Shown here: positions 15,935 through 26,119 of the stretch, in pieces | Layout: each line of letters opens with the position of its first letter | Numbering within the stretch: position 1 is the first letter of the stretch | From: Haloechinothrix aidingensis | GTDB taxonomy: Bacteria; Actinomycetota; Actinomycetes; Mycobacteriales; Pseudonocardiaceae | DNA: 64,000 nt | Reading direction: 5' to 3' | NCBI RefSeq assembly: GCF_013450155.1 | Contig: NZ_JACCKD010000007.1 | Coordinates: forward strand, 124,001 to 188,000 | Notes under the pieces: model-generated | Seen by the model: only the letters and a program-made list of their open reading frames with translations | What the model was told of the DNA's origin: nothing | The model's database searches: none | Translations under genes and position numbers: made by a program

Positions 15935-17188
15935 ATGCCAAGATCACTCCGTATGGACCGAGCAGACTCCGAAGGCGACCGCGCCCACCCCCCGCGCGAC
16001 CTCGCCTGGTTACTCAGCGAAGCCGTGGAACTACAGGATCGCACGATCGCGGGACGGCGCGCGATACATCGCAGCCCCGAACTGGGACTCGACCTCCCCC
16101 GCACCCGGCAGACCGTGCTCGACGAGCTGGCCGATCTACCGCTGGAGATCACCCGCGCCGACAGCACCAGCGGGGTGACAGCCGTACTGCGCGGAGCCCG
16201 CCCCGGGCCCGCGATCCTGCTGCGTGCCGATATGGACGCCCTACCCCTGCGGGAGGACACCGACCTGGATTTCGCCTCCACCGTCGACGGAGCCATGCAC
16301 GCCTGCGGGCACGACACCCACGTTGCGATGCTCACCTCGGCGGCCCGGCTGCTCGCCGCGCACTCCCACGAGCTGTCCGGCTCGGTGGTGCTGATGTTCC
16401 AGCCAGGCGAGGAAGGGCACCACGGGGCGCGGTACATGCTCGACGACGGCGTGCTCGACGCGGCGGGAGAACGTGTAGCACGCGCCTTCGCCCTGCACAT
16501 CCAGGGCAATACCCCGTCAGGGCAGGTATCCACCCGGCCCGGCCCGATCCTCGCCGCCGCCGACCAGTTCCGGGTGCTGGTCACCGGAAGGGGCGGGCAC
16601 GGCTCGGCCCCGCATGCCGCGTGTGACCCGGTACCGGCGGCCGCCGAGATGGTCGGCGCCCTGCAGGCGAATGTGACAAGGAAGCTCGACCCGTTCGACC
16701 CCGCCGTGCTGACGGTGACGCGCGTGTCGGCAGGCACCACGTCCAACATCATCCCGGAGTCCGCGGAGCTGGAGGGCACGATCCGCACCCTCTCGGCGGA
16801 CAACAGGAAGCTGCTGCACGACACGCTGGCCCGGGTGTGCGAGCACGTCGGCGCCGCGCACGGCTGCGAGGTCGAGGTCCGGTTGGAGACCGGCTACCCG
16901 CCGACGGTCAACTCCTCCGCCGAGGCGGACCGCACCCTCGAGCTGGCGGAGGCGGTACTCGGCACGGAGCACGCCGAGCCGATGGCCCAGCCGCTGATGG
17001 GCGCGGAGGACTTCTCCTACGTGCTGGAACGCGTACCGGGCTCGTTCGCCTTCCTCGGGGCCTGCCCACCGGGAACGGAGCTCGACACGGCTCCGGCGAA
17101 CCACTCCAACCGTGTGGTGTTCGACGAGGCCGCGCTGCCGCACGGCGTGGCGATGTACGCGGCGTTCGCGCTCGACGCGCGTGTATAA
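15935..17188 (+). CDS. M20-family amidohydrolase (IAA-amino acid hydrolase/hippuricase-like)
   Basis: A 417-residue zinc-dependent amidohydrolase. The M20 motifs are in order: LLRADMDALPLRE, HACGHDTHVAML with metal ligands near residue 125, PGEEGHHGARYML with the catalytic Glu-Glu, a dimerisation insert starting LVTGRGGHGSAPH, and the C-terminal MGAEDFSYVLERVPGSF. Relatives remove acyl groups from N-acyl amino acids; the specificity here is unknown. No strong ribosome site precedes either ATG 15935 or the in-frame ATG 15953, so the start is uncertain by six codons. It is divergent from the tadA pair and is followed by tyrA after six bases, suggesting an operon. Confidence 0.88.
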   Translation: MPRSLRMDRADSEGDRAHPPRDLAWLLSEAVELQDRTIAGRRAIHRSPELGLDLPRTRQTVLDELADLPLEITRADSTSGVTAVLRGARPGPAILLRADMDALPLREDTDLDFASTVDGAMHACGHDTHVAMLTSAARLLAAHSHELSGSVVLMFQPGEEGHHGARYMLDDGVLDAAGERVARAFALHIQGNTPSGQVSTRPGPILAAADQFRVLVTGRGGHGSAPHAACDPVPAAAEMVGALQANVTRKLDPFDPAVLTVTRVSAGTTSNIIPESAELEGTIRTLSADNRKLLHDTLARVCEHVGAAHGCEVEVRLETGYPPTVNSSAEADRTLELAEAVLGTEHAEPMAQPLMGAEDFSYVLERVPGSFAFLGACPPGTELDTAPANHSNRVVFDEAALPHGVAMYAAFALDARV

Positions 17189-17194
17189 GGCAGG

Positions 17195-18166
17195 ATGACG
17201 CGCGTGCGAGACGTATGCGTGGTCGGGCTCGGGCTGATCGGCGGGTCGGTGTTGCGCGCGGCAGCCCGGGCCGGCCGGAAGGTGTGGGGGGCGGCCGAGG
17301 CCCCCGAGGATGTCGCGGCCGCCACCGCCGACGGGTTCGACGTGCACACCGACGTCGACGCGGCGTTGCGGCGAGCCGCGGAGCGGGACGCGATCGTGGT
17401 GCTCGCGGTCCCGCTGACAGCGATCGATGCGGTACTCGGTGCGGTGGCCGAGCATGCTCCACGCTGCGTGCTCACCGACGTCACCAGCGTCAAGGGACCG
17501 GTGGCCGAGCGGGTGAGCCGCCTGGTGCCGGACGCCGCGTTCGTCGGCGGCCACCCGATGGCCGGGGCGACGCGCTCCGGCTGGGCGGCAGGGGACGCCG
17601 CGCTGTTCGACGGCGCCGCGTGGGTGCTCTGCACAGCGGACGGTGACCTCACGCCGTGGGCCGAGATCGCGCGGCTCGCCCTCGACGCGGGCGCACACGT
17701 GGTCCCGACCTCGGCGACCGAACACGACGCGGCGGTGGCGCGCATCTCGCACCTGCCACACGTACTGTCCGCGGTACTGGCCACCGTCGGCGCGCAGGGC
17801 GGGCCACTGGCGATGGCGCTGGCCGCGGGGTCGTACACCGACGGCACCCGGGTCGCGGGCGGCCGGCCCGAGCTGACCACGGCGATGACGGAAGGCAACC
17901 GGGAGGCACTGTTACCCGCCATCGACGAGGCGCTCGGCCTGCTCGGCGCGGCTCGTGGCGCACTCGCCTCCACCGGGTCGCTACGCGCGACGATCATGAG
18001 CGGCCACCAGGGCGCGAACGAGCTGGCGCGGAACCGGGCCCGCGAGCGAGCGGAGATTCGGATCGACCTCGCCGGGCCTGAGGCCGCCCATGCCCTGCGC
18101 ACGCTCGGCGCGCAGGGTGGCAGGGTCACCGCGCTGGACGGCACCGTCGCCACGGCTGCCGTGTAG
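17195..18166 (+). CDS. tyrA: Prephenate dehydrogenase
   Basis: A 323-residue NAD(P)-dependent enzyme of tyrosine synthesis (prephenate to 4-hydroxyphenylpyruvate). The dinucleotide-binding loop is CVVGLGLIGGSV at residues 8-19. GGHPMAGATRSGWAAGDAALF near 122 contains the catalytic His of the family, and HLPHVLSAVL near 187 and the C-terminal helices complete the two-domain fold. Length is normal. It follows the M20 gene by six bases. Actinobacterial genomes often place tyrA beside the tadA pair, so the neighbourhood is conserved. Confidence 0.93.
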   Translation: MTRVRDVCVVGLGLIGGSVLRAAARAGRKVWGAAEAPEDVAAATADGFDVHTDVDAALRRAAERDAIVVLAVPLTAIDAVLGAVAEHAPRCVLTDVTSVKGPVAERVSRLVPDAAFVGGHPMAGATRSGWAAGDAALFDGAAWVLCTADGDLTPWAEIARLALDAGAHVVPTSATEHDAAVARISHLPHVLSAVLATVGAQGGPLAMALAAGSYTDGTRVAGGRPELTTAMTEGNREALLPAIDEALGLLGAARGALASTGSLRATIMSGHQGANELARNRARERAEIRIDLAGPEAAHALRTLGAQGGRVTALDGTVATAAV

Positions 18167-18199
18167 CGTCCCGGCACCCGCGCTGCCCGCGCGGGACGC
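18166..18199. terminator. Hairpin between convergent tyrA and FUSC genes
   Basis: An inverted repeat GCGTCCCG (18166-18173) / CGGGACGC (18192-18199) with an 18-base GC-rich loop spans the 39-base gap between two genes ending towards each other. A bidirectional terminator is likely; there is no T-tract. Confidence 0.5.
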
Positions 18200-18205
18200 C
18201 CCGGC

Positions 18206-20125
18206 TCACGCGTGAGCGCCCCGCAGCGTGTCGAGTACCGCATCGACCTGCTGGTTCAGCGCGGCGAGCGCGGTGCCCTCCCGCGCCTCCGGCAACGGCG
18301 TCCGTTCCGGACCCCGTCCCTGCCGTACCGCGGCGGCGAGCTCGGCGATCGCCGCGGTCAGCCGGCCGATCTCGACCTCTGTCGGGCGCGCGCCGCCGTG
18401 GTCGGCACTGACACACACCTCGGTCACGGCGTCGCTCACCCGCTCCAGCCCCACGGTCACCGACCACAGCTCGATCGCCCGGCGCCCGGCAGGGGACGGT
18501 TCCACCAGGACGTGCGCGAGCGCCGCGCGCAGGTTCGCCAGCGCCCGGTAGGCCTGCCGCCTCGCGCGCCTGCGCTCCACCCGGTCGGCATCCGGCCCGA
18601 CGTTACGCAAGCCGATGTCGACATAACGCCGCACCGCGTCGATCGCATCGGCGGCCGCGGGCCCGGCGTGCCGGTGCCGCGCCCCCGGCCACAGCCAGTA
18701 CCCGAAGACCAGCACCACCGCGCAGCCGAGCAGGGTGTGCGTCAGCCGCTCGACGAGCAGCGCGGGCTCACCCAGGTTCTGCACGTCCATCTGGATGATG
18801 ATCAGCGGCGTGATGCACGCGCTGAGGATCCCGTAGTTGAAGGCCTTGCCGATGGCCACGCCCGCGGCGAACAGCGCGGCCAGCGCCGCGAGCACCCAGC
18901 CGTGCGGGTAGGCGAGCAGCACGAGCGCGCCGAGGCCGACCCCGCCGACCGTGCCGATCCCGCGCAGCACCGCCCGCCCGAACACCGAACCCAGTTCCGG
19001 CTTGAGCACCAGCGCGACCGTCAGCGGGATCCAGTGCGCGTGCCCGAGCGGCATGACCAGGCTCAGTGCTTCGGCGATGGCCATGCACAACGCCAGCCGC
19101 GCGACGCCGAGCCACGTGGCCCTGTCGGCGGTGAGACCGGCCAGCTGCTCGCGAAGCCACACGCGCGGCGAGGCCGGCGGGCGGGGTGCGCGCTCATCGC
19201 CGTGCCCGAGCCGCGCCAGGCCCGCGTACAGCGCGCCGACCGCTACCGAGGGGCTCGGGCCCTCCTCCACGGGAGGGCGCTCGGGCAGCCGGGTACCGCC
19301 GAGCACCGCTGCCGCGACGTCCATCAGATGATCGATCACCGGGCGAGGCGCGCGCCGACCCGAGCCAACCATCGCCACCGCGGCCTCCACGAGCGGCGTC
19401 GCCTCGGACAGCAGCGTCAGCAGCCTGCGGTAGGCCGCGTCCCTGCGCGGTAGCCGCGCCCTCGCGGACAGCAGCTGGTCGTACGCGCTGTTCATGGCGA
19501 CCGTGAGCTGGTGCCGTGCCGCCCGTGCCGTGGCCGCGTCCCGCACGGACAGCAACACGGACAGCTCCACGAACACCTGCGCGACCGCGGCCCGTTCCGG
19601 GCTGGTCCCGCGCACCGCCCAACCCGCCAGACCGATCACCAGGCTCCAGACGATGCCCACGAGGAAGGAGCCGAGTATCGCCGGTATCCCCACTCCCTCC
19701 AGGTACTGGCCGGCGCCGAGCACCGTGAACACGAGCATCATCAGACCCGCGATGGACACGGTGTCGCCGACCGAGCTGACAAGTACCGACAGCGCGGCCA
19801 CCAGCACGACCACCCCCGCGGAGACCAGCGGGGCGTCCTTGGTCAGCAGCCCGAGAGCGAAACCGAACGTGGCCGCGAGCGACGCCGACCCGAGCCGGAA
19901 CGCGCGCTGCCGGTACGAGCCGCCCCGATCGGCGAGCACGGCCGGTAGCGCGCCCACCGAGACGAGCACCCCGTACTCGGGCCGGTCCGCGGCGAACGCG
20001 ACGGCCAGCGGCACGGCCAGTGCCAGCGCGGCCCGTAACGCGCGGCCCCACGGCACCGGAACGGAGCTCCCACGGAGCAACTGCACCAGCCACAGCGGGG
20101 CGGGTAGGTCGCGCGGGGTGGGCAC
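18206..20125 (-). CDS. FUSC-family transporter (aromatic acid exporter-like)
   Basis: A 639-residue membrane protein with two separated hydrophobic blocks, about residues 20-175 and 375-500, each followed by a cytoplasmic helical domain. This is the FUSC/AaeB-like architecture. Landmarks are RAALALAVPLAVAFAADRPEYGVLVSVGAL in the first block (shown in part) and PLTVALVLKPELGSVFGRAVLRG in the second. Family members export aromatic acids or related small molecules, but the cargo here is not determined. The GTG at 20125 has GAGGATGGGACC directly ahead and begins VPTPRDLPAPLWLV; the preceding 49 codons of open frame look non-coding. Confidence 0.82.
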   Translation of the reverse strand: MPTPRDLPAPLWLVQLLRGSSVPVPWGRALRAALALAVPLAVAFAADRPEYGVLVSVGALPAVLADRGGSYRQRAFRLGSASLAATFGFALGLLTKDAPLVSAGVVVLVAALSVLVSSVGDTVSIAGLMMLVFTVLGAGQYLEGVGIPAILGSFLVGIVWSLVIGLAGWAVRGTSPERAAVAQVFVELSVLLSVRDAATARAARHQLTVAMNSAYDQLLSARARLPRRDAAYRRLLTLLSEATPLVEAAVAMVGSGRRAPRPVIDHLMDVAAAVLGGTRLPERPPVEEGPSPSVAVGALYAGLARLGHGDERAPRPPASPRVWLREQLAGLTADRATWLGVARLALCMAIAEALSLVMPLGHAHWIPLTVALVLKPELGSVFGRAVLRGIGTVGGVGLGALVLLAYPHGWVLAALAALFAAGVAIGKAFNYGILSACITPLIIIQMDVQNLGEPALLVERLTHTLLGCAVVLVFGYWLWPGARHRHAGPAAADAIDAVRRYVDIGLRNVGPDADRVERRRARRQAYRALANLRAALAHVLVEPSPAGRRAIELWSVTVGLERVSDAVTEVCVSADHGGARPTEVEIGRLTAAIAELAAAVRQGRGPERTPLPEAREGTALAALNQQVDAVLDTLRGAHA

Positions 20126-20256
20126 GGTCCCATCCTCACACGGCAGGTGCGCACCTCGGCAGCACGCTGGGAGCCGGCTGCCGGTTACCCCGGCGCGGGT
20201 ACGTCGTAGGGTGGCCGGCGAGAAGCACGGCACGATTCGAGCACGGGAGGATCCCG

Positions 20257-20706
20257 ATGGCTGGGCGAACATTCACCTACGAGGTGCGACGCACGAGCAG
20301 TGCCGATCCGGCCACCCTGTTCGGCCTGCTCAGCGACGGTTCGCGATGGTCAGAGTGGGCCAAGCCGATCGTGCCCACGTCATCGCTGGTCACCCAGGGC
20401 GACCCCGCGCCAGGTGGTGTCGGCGCCATCCGCAAGCTCGGGCTGGGGCCGCTCGGCCTGCGGGAGCAGACCGTCGCGCACGAGCAGGACAAGCTGCACG
20501 GGTACGTGCTCCTCACCCCGTCCCCGATGCGGGACTACCGCGGTGACGTGCAGCTGTCCCCGCGCGCCGACGGTGGAACCGACATCACGTGGACCGGCAG
20601 CTTCACCGAACGCCTGCCGGGTACCGGTGCGCTGACGGCGCGCCTGCTGCGCGCGATGATCGCGAACCTGGCGGGCAAGCTGGCTCGCGCGGGCGAGCGG
20701 CTGTAG
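20257..20706 (+). CDS. SRPBCC/polyketide-cyclase-like protein
   Basis: A 149-residue START/SRPBCC-fold protein: FTYEVRRTSSADPATLFGLLSDGSRWSEWA is the typical first strand and helix pair, and the final ALTARLLRAMIANLAGKLAR is the long C-terminal helix closing the hydrophobic cavity. It probably binds or processes a hydrophobic ligand; the ligand is unknown. The ATG at 20257 has GGGAGGA upstream; longer readings overlap the FUSC gene's 5' end. It converges with the TetR gene ten bases downstream. Confidence 0.8.
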   Translation: MAGRTFTYEVRRTSSADPATLFGLLSDGSRWSEWAKPIVPTSSLVTQGDPAPGGVGAIRKLGLGPLGLREQTVAHEQDKLHGYVLLTPSPMRDYRGDVQLSPRADGGTDITWTGSFTERLPGTGALTARLLRAMIANLAGKLARAGERL

Positions 20707-20716
20707 GGCCGGGCGT

Positions 20717-21340
20717 TCAGCCCAGCTCACGCAGACGCGGGAAGAGCTCCCGTGTCAGATGGACGAGCTGCTGGCTGAGCAGGAAGTGCACCTGCTCCCT
20801 GCTCAGCGTGCCCTTGCTGATCCACTCCCTGCCTGCGGCCTTGACCATCCCGCCGAACGCGCGGATCAGCGCCCGTAGCTCCGCGCCGTGTGAAGTCACG
20901 TCGTCCAGCCCGACCATCTGCACCACGTACTCCGCGGCGCGCTCGTCGGCCTCGGCCAGGATCCGCTCGACCTCGGGATCGTCCCCGACCCCTTCCGCGC
21001 CGATCACGGCGATCCACGTCTTGCCGTGCACGCCGATCGCCCCGAGCAGCCAGTCCACGGCCGCGTCGACCTGCTCCTCCAGCGAGCCCGCAGGCAGCCT
21101 CGGCACGTGCTCGTCGGAGACGATCACCATCCGGCGCACCACCTCCAGGTAGAGGCCGCGCTTGGAGCCGAAGTAGTGGTTGATCAACCCGCGCGCCACC
21201 CCTGCCTCACGGGCGACGTCACTGGTGGACACCGCCGCGTACGGGCGCTCCCCGAACTGGCGGATAGCGCACTCGAGAATCTGCTCGCGCCGCTCGTCCG
21301 GCTCGAGCCGCCGCCACCGCGGGACCGTCTCGGTACTCAT
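20717..21340 (-). CDS. TetR-family transcriptional regulator
   Basis: A 207-residue regulator with an N-terminal TetR helix-turn-helix ([18 protein letters not shown], then [20 protein letters not shown], residues 19-60) and an all-helical ligand domain. The ATG at 21340 opens [19 protein letters not shown], typical for the family; no clear ribosome site precedes it. It lies 28 bases behind the crotonase gene on the same strand, so the two are probably co-transcribed. The palindrome in front of the crotonase gene is the natural candidate for its operator, giving autoregulation. An acyl-CoA ligand is a guess from the neighbour. Confidence 0.9.
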   Translation of the reverse strand: MSTETVPRWRRLEPDERREQILECAIRQFGERPYAAVSTSDVAREAGVARGLINHYFGSKRGLYLEVVRRMVIVSDEHVPRLPAGSLEEQVDAAVDWLLGAIGVHGKTWIAVIGAEGVGDDPEVERILAEADERAAEYVVQMVGLDDVTSHGAELRALIRAFGGMVKAAGREWISKGTLSREQVHFLLSQQLVHLTRELFPRLRELG

Positions 21341-21368
21341 GAGATGCCATTTTGCCGCATCGTCGACC

Positions 21369-22226
21369 TCACGGCTCCTCGCGCCAGGGCAGCCACGCCG
21401 GGATGTCCTTGTCCACGGTCCCACTGAACTCGGGCGCCCTCCGCTGCAGGAACGCCATGATCCCCTCCACGGCGTCCGGGTCACTCGCGCACTCGGCGAT
21501 CAGCCGGGAGTCGACCTCGTGCACCGGGCCAGGGGAGTCCAGCGGGCTCATCCGGTACAGCATCTGCCTGATCACGGCGACCGATACCGGGGCCGTGTTG
21601 TCCGCGAGGTCGCGTGCCAGCTCGTAAGCCTTGTCGAGCACATCCTCCGGCTCGTGCAGCTGGTGCACCAGCCCCGCACGGGCGGCTTCCTCGGCGCCGA
21701 ACACCCGGCCAGAGACCATCCAGTCCAGCGCGGTGCCGAGCCCGACGAGCCGGGGCAGGAACCAGGTCGACGCGCCTTCCGGGTAGATACCCCTGCGGGA
21801 GAACACGAAACCGAACCGCGCGTCCGTCGCGGCCAGGCGGTAGTCGGCCGGCAGGATGATCGTCGAGCCCGCTCCGACCGCCGCACCACGGATGGCCGCG
21901 ATGACCGGCTTGTTGCTCGCGAAGATCCGTCTCGAGCAGCGCCCGGCCGGTTCCTGCCAGGACTGCTCGCCACCGGCCGCACCGCCGCCGGTGTCATCGC
22001 CGGCGACCTCGAGCGAGCCCGCGGACAGGTCGGCACCGACACAGAAGTCGGTACCTTCCCCGGTGAACACGACGACACGCACGTCGGGGTCGGCGTCGGC
22101 GCGGCTGAAGGCGTCCTCCAGCTCATCGGACATCGTGATCGTGTAGCCGTTGCGTGCCTGTGGACGGTTCAGCGCGATAGTGGCGACCCGGTCCGCGACG
22201 GAGTACGCGACTTCGGTGTAGCTCAT
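21369..22226 (-). CDS. Enoyl-CoA hydratase/isomerase-family (crotonase) protein
   Basis: A 285-residue crotonase-fold protein: [16 protein letters not shown] near residue 15, [18 protein letters not shown] (the first oxyanion-hole loop), and [26 protein letters not shown] (the second) are in the expected places. The residue corresponding to the first catalytic Glu of hydratases lies in a changed context ([17 protein letters not shown]), closer to isomerase/hydratase-like paralogues, so the exact reaction is open. It is likely involved in fatty-acid or related acyl-CoA metabolism. It starts at an ATG; the palindrome at 22242-22260 lies 16 bases upstream. The TetR gene follows on the same strand. 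Confidence 0.88.
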   Translation of the reverse strand: MSYTEVAYSVADRVATIALNRPQARNGYTITMSDELEDAFSRADADPDVRVVVFTGEGTDFCVGADLSAGSLEVAGDDTGGGAAGGEQSWQEPAGRCSRRIFASNKPVIAAIRGAAVGAGSTIILPADYRLAATDARFGFVFSRRGIYPEGASTWFLPRLVGLGTALDWMVSGRVFGAEEAARAGLVHQLHEPEDVLDKAYELARDLADNTAPVSVAVIRQMLYRMSPLDSPGPVHEVDSRLIAECASDPDAVEGIMAFLQRRAPEFSGTVDKDIPAWLPWREEP

Positions 22227-22241
22227 GACACACACGATGCC

Positions 22242-22260
22242 GACTTATTGTCACTAAGTC
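22242..22260. promoter_or_regulatory. TetR-type operator candidate
   Basis: The perfect dyad GACTTA-TTGTCAC-TAAGTC lies in the promoter gap between the crotonase-TetR operon and tex, 16 bases before the crotonase start. Six-base arms around an odd spacer in an AT-rich patch are typical of TetR sites. Its target is most likely the crotonase operon; tex starts 129 bases away on the other side. Confidence 0.65.
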
Positions 22261-22388
22261 AATTGAATCCGGTCCGCCAACCGCCGGGCCAGGTGACAGG
22301 GCGGTGCGGGTCTCGGCGAGAATACCGTTCCCGGCCGCGAACGCGCGCCTGTGCGAGCCGGACCGCGAGAAGGACTGCGAGAGGATCG

Positions 22389-24755
22389 ATGACGACCGTG
22401 GGCACACCGTCGATACACCAGCGGATCGCCGAGGAACTGGGGGTGGCCGAGCGCCAGGTCGCCGCGGCGGCCGGGTTGCTCGACGACGGGGCGACCGTCC
22501 CGTTCGTCGCCCGCTACCGCAAGGAGGTCACCGGGTCGCTGGACGACACCCAGCTGCGCACCCTCGACGAGCGGCTGCGTTACCTGCGTGAGCTGGAAGA
22601 CCGCCGCACGACGATCCTCGACTCCATCCGTGAGCAGGGCAAGCTCGACGACGAGCTGGAGGCGCGCATCCGCGCGGCCGAGACCAAGGCCCGGCTGGAG
22701 GACATCTACCTGCCGTACAAGCCCAAGCGCCGCACGAAGGGACAGATCGCGCGGGAAGCGGGCCTCGAGCCGCTCGCCGACACCCTGCTCGGTGACCCGG
22801 GCCACGACCCCGAGGTCACCGCGCAGGACTACGTGGACGCCGAGGCGGGTGTCGCCGACACCAAGGCCGCGCTCGACGGCGCGCGGGCCATCCTGGTCGA
22901 GCGCTTCGCCGAGGACGCCGATCTGATCGGCGAGCTGCGCGAGCGCATGTGGGCGGACGGCCACCTGGTCTCGCGGGTGCGCGAGGGCAAGCAGGAGTCC
23001 GGCGCGAAGTTCGCCGACTACTTCGAGTACTCCGAGGCCTTCACCAAGCTGCCTTCGCACCGGACTCTCGCACTGCTGCGCGGGGAGAAGGAGGACGTAC
23101 TCGACCTCACCATGGCGCCGCAGGCGCCCGGCGAGGAACCGGACGGCCCGAGCGACTACGAGCTGCGCATCGCCGCCCGCGCCGGCATCGACGACCGCGG
23201 GCGGCCCGCCGACCGGTGGCTGACCGACACGGTGCGCTGGGCGTGGCGCACCAAGATCCTGCTGCACCTCGGCATCGACCTGCGCGCGCGGCTGCGGCAG
23301 GCAGCCGAGGAGGAGGCCGTGCGGGTTTTCGCAGGCAACCTGCGCGACCTGCTACTCGCCGCACCCGCGGGCACGCGCGCCACCATCGGCCTCGACCCCG
23401 GCTACCGCACCGGCGTGAAGGTCGCGGTGATCGACCCGACGGGCAAGGTCGTCGACACGGACACGATCTACCCGCATCAGCCGCAGAACCACTGGGACGA
23501 GGCGATCGCCACGCTGGAACGCCTGGCACGCACGCACGAGGTCGAGCTGGTCGCCATCGGCAACGGCACCGCCTCCCGCGAGACCGACCGGCTGGCCGCC
23601 GACCTGATCAAGCGCCACCCCGAGCGCGGGCTGACCAAGGCGATGGTCTCCGAGGCGGGAGCATCGGTGTACTCGGCGTCCGCGATCGCCGCCGCCGAGC
23701 TCGGTCAGCTCGACGTCTCGCTGCGCGGGGCGGCATCCATCGCGCGCAGGCTGCAGGACCCGCTCGCCGAGCTGGTCAAGATCGAGCCGAAGTCCATCGG
23801 TGTCGGCCAGTACCAGCACGACCTGCCGGAGTCCTCGCTGTCGCGGTCGCTGGACGCCGTGGTGGAGGACTGCGTGAACGCGGTGGGCGTCGACCTCAAC
23901 ACCGCCTCGGCCCCGCTGCTGGCCCGCGTCTCGGGAATCGGGTCCTCGCTGGCCGAGAACATCGTCGAGCACCGCAACCAGCAAGGGCGGTTCCGCTCCC
24001 GGCAGGAGCTGACCAATGTCCCCCGCCTCGGGCCGAAGGCCTTCGAGCAGTGCGCGGGCTTCCTGCGCATCGCGGGTGGCGACAACCCGCTGGACGCGTC
24101 GAGCGTGCACCCCGAGGCCTACCCGGTCGTGCACCGCATCCTGGATGCCGTCGGCGTCGGTATCCAGGAGCTGATCGGGGACGAGTCCACAGTGAACTCG
24201 CTCGACCCGAACCGGTTCGTCGACGAGCGGTTCGGGCTGCCCACCGTCACCGATATCCTGACCGAGCTGAACAAGCCGGGACGCGACCCCCGGCCCGCGT
24301 TCACCACGGCCCGGTTCGCCGAAGGGGTCGAGAAGATCTCCGACCTCGAGCCGGGCATGGTCCTGGAGGGGGCGGTCACCAACGTCGCCAAGTTCGGTGC
24401 GTTCGTCGACGTCGGCGTGCACCAGGACGGGCTGGTACACATCTCGGCGATGTCCACCGAGTTCGTCTCCGACCCGCGCGAGGTCGTCAAGTCCGGCGAT
24501 GTCGTCCGGGTCAAGGTCACCGAGGTGGATACCACGCGCAACCGCATCTCACTGACCATGCGACTCGACGACGAGGCAGGCGGCAAGCCCGCATCCCGAG
24601 GGGGCAGCGGCAAGCAGCCCGGCAAGCAGGGCGGCGGAAAGCAAGGCGGCTCCGGCAAGGACGGGCAGCGGGGCAAACAGCGCCGGGGCGGCCGGCGAGA
24701 GGACACGCCCAAGGGAAGCATGGCCGACGCCCTGCGCCAGGCAGGGTTCGGGTAG
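22389..24755 (+). CDS. tex: Tex-family RNA-binding transcription accessory protein
   Basis: A 788-residue Tex homologue. In order: the N-terminal helical domain with [20 protein letters not shown] (residues 37-56), a YqgF/RNase H-like domain beginning [18 protein letters not shown] near 331, helix-hairpin-helix motifs around [20 protein letters not shown] near 500, and a C-terminal S1 domain ([19 protein letters not shown] near 660). A Gly/Lys/Gln-rich tail follows (about 730-770), typical of GC-rich actinobacteria. It acts on RNA/transcription complexes and is generally non-essential. The ATG at 22389 with GAGAGGATCG ahead was chosen; a much longer open frame upstream lies antisense to the crotonase and TetR genes. 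Confidence 0.95.
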   Translation: MTTVGTPSIHQRIAEELGVAERQVAAAAGLLDDGATVPFVARYRKEVTGSLDDTQLRTLDERLRYLRELEDRRTTILDSIREQGKLDDELEARIRAAETKARLEDIYLPYKPKRRTKGQIAREAGLEPLADTLLGDPGHDPEVTAQDYVDAEAGVADTKAALDGARAILVERFAEDADLIGELRERMWADGHLVSRVREGKQESGAKFADYFEYSEAFTKLPSHRTLALLRGEKEDVLDLTMAPQAPGEEPDGPSDYELRIAARAGIDDRGRPADRWLTDTVRWAWRTKILLHLGIDLRARLRQAAEEEAVRVFAGNLRDLLLAAPAGTRATIGLDPGYRTGVKVAVIDPTGKVVDTDTIYPHQPQNHWDEAIATLERLARTHEVELVAIGNGTASRETDRLAADLIKRHPERGLTKAMVSEAGASVYSASAIAAAELGQLDVSLRGAASIARRLQDPLAELVKIEPKSIGVGQYQHDLPESSLSRSLDAVVEDCVNAVGVDLNTASAPLLARVSGIGSSLAENIVEHRNQQGRFRSRQELTNVPRLGPKAFEQCAGFLRIAGGDNPLDASSVHPEAYPVVHRILDAVGVGIQELIGDESTVNSLDPNRFVDERFGLPTVTDILTELNKPGRDPRPAFTTARFAEGVEKISDLEPGMVLEGAVTNVAKFGAFVDVGVHQDGLVHISAMSTEFVSDPREVVKSGDVVRVKVTEVDTTRNRISLTMRLDDEAGGKPASRGGSGKQPGKQGGGKQGGSGKDGQRGKQRRGGRREDTPKGSMADALRQAGFG

Positions 24756-24826
24756 GGCGGCGAGCCGCCGGTCCGCGGCACGGCCGGGCAGCGACCTGCC
24801 GATAACCTGCCGATCCGGCCTCACGG

Positions 24827-26119
24827 TCACCCGCGCGTCGGGTCCACCTCGTGATCGTGGCGTGCCGCCTGCGGCGACTCCGGTGTCCCTGGTGCCTCCG
24901 GCTGGGTCCCGTTCGCCGGCGAACCCGGCAGGGACTCCGCGGGTGCCGCGGAGTCCGGTGACCGCGCCGGCTCCACCTCGCCTGCCGAGTGCCGACCGGT
25001 CACGCGGTTCCGGCCACCACGGGCCCGCCGGTCGCCGTACGTGGGCCTGCCGGACAGCCTGCGCCCCAGGTTGTGGCTGGGTCGCTCGACAAGCCGGTGC
25101 GAGACCTCGACCGCGGCGAACGTCACCAGCACGCCCACCAGGAAGACCAGCCATACCGGCATGGTCCCGTGCAGGGTGTGCATCACCGATATCGCGACGA
25201 CCCCGTGGATCAGGTACAGCGAGTAGACACGCTCGGAGCCCTCGGCCCAGAACCGGCGTTGCCGTAGGTGCCTCTCGAACCCGAGCCCGACCAGGAACGC
25301 CAGAACCGCGATGGCGACCGGCTCGGTACGGAGGCCGTAGTTCATGTGCATGTTCCCGACAGGGTCCGCCCATACGTACAGGACCCACGACACACCGAGA
25401 TAGGCGAGCGCGCCCCAGGCCGGGATCTTCCGGGTCCACCCGGCCCAGATGACCTGCCCCATGATCGGCACCAGCACGTAGGCCATCTGCGAGGCGAAGT
25501 ACACGTAGCCTTCCCCGAGTTGGTTGTGCAGCAGGACGGCTATGAACACCAGCTCGAGCTGCACCGCGATCGCCAACCAGAGCCACCGTCGCAACACGGG
25601 AAGCACGAGCACCAGAGTCGCGTAGAAGAGGATCTCGATCGCGAGCGACCAGGCGACGGCGACCAGCGGCTCGTACGGTGCTGTCGAGAAGTTGACGAGC
25701 GCGATATTGCGCAGAACCGTTCCCACGGTGACGTCGGGAACCGATCCGGTCAGCATGACGCGGATGCCGAACGCGGTCAGTGCCGCACTCAGCAGGACCG
25801 TGACGACGATGAGCGGGTAGAGGCGGAAGACGCGATTCAAGACGAACCGGGCCCCACCCATCTTCAGCACGATCGGAGTAACCACGAACCCACTGGCCAG
25901 GAAGAAGAACCCCAGGCCCGCGGCGGCGAAGTCGTATTCCTCGAAGCCGAACGGCTCCGCGAACGTGCTTTGCAGGGCCCGGTCGAGCAACGTCGAACCG
26001 TACACCTCGCGAACATAGAAACCGTCCACGTGCACGTAGAAGATCAGCAATGCCGCGATGGTCCGGCCGATGTCGATGAACGCGATGCGCCCCCTGGCGT
26101 CAGGTAACGGCCCACTCAA
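24827..26119 (-). CDS. Acyltransferase family 3 (surface glycan O-acyltransferase)
   Basis: A roughly 430-residue protein with about ten membrane helices and the acyltransferase-3 signature near the N-terminus: Arg19 and His30 in DIGRTIAALLIFYVHVDGF, the Arg-x10-His pair needed for catalysis. LGFFFLASGFVVTPIV and the later VAWSLAIEILFYATLVL are also family-typical. The last 95 residues are Pro/Glu/Ala-rich and cytoplasmic or linker-like. The frame stays open to 26356 without sense-looking sequence, and a TTG at 26119 preceded by GGGGGGATCGGGAA gives the expected short leader; a GTG/ATG start up to about 26248 remains possible. It should transfer acetyl or other acyl groups to an exported sugar. 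It begins the surface-modification region. Confidence 0.82.
   Translation of the reverse strand: MSGPLPDARGRIAFIDIGRTIAALLIFYVHVDGFYVREVYGSTLLDRALQSTFAEPFGFEEYDFAAAGLGFFFLASGFVVTPIVLKMGGARFVLNRVFRLYPLIVVTVLLSAALTAFGIRVMLTGSVPDVTVGTVLRNIALVNFSTAPYEPLVAVAWSLAIEILFYATLVLVLPVLRRWLWLAIAVQLELVFIAVLLHNQLGEGYVYFASQMAYVLVPIMGQVIWAGWTRKIPAWGALAYLGVSWVLYVWADPVGNMHMNYGLRTEPVAIAVLAFLVGLGFERHLRQRRFWAEGSERVYSLYLIHGVVAISVMHTLHGTMPVWLVFLVGVLVTFAAVEVSHRLVERPSHNLGRRLSGRPTYGDRRARGGRNRVTGRHSAGEVEPARSPDSAAPAESLPGSPANGTQPEAPGTPESPQAARHDHEVDPTRG

Noticed and set aside
21180-22388. A 400-codon N-terminal extension of tex
   Set aside because: This stretch is antisense to the crotonase and TetR genes; tex homologues start at the equivalent of the ATG at 22389, which has its own ribosome site.
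24756-24769. Terminator hairpin GGCGG-CGAG-CCGCC after tex
   Set aside because: The stem is only five base pairs, common by chance at this GC content.
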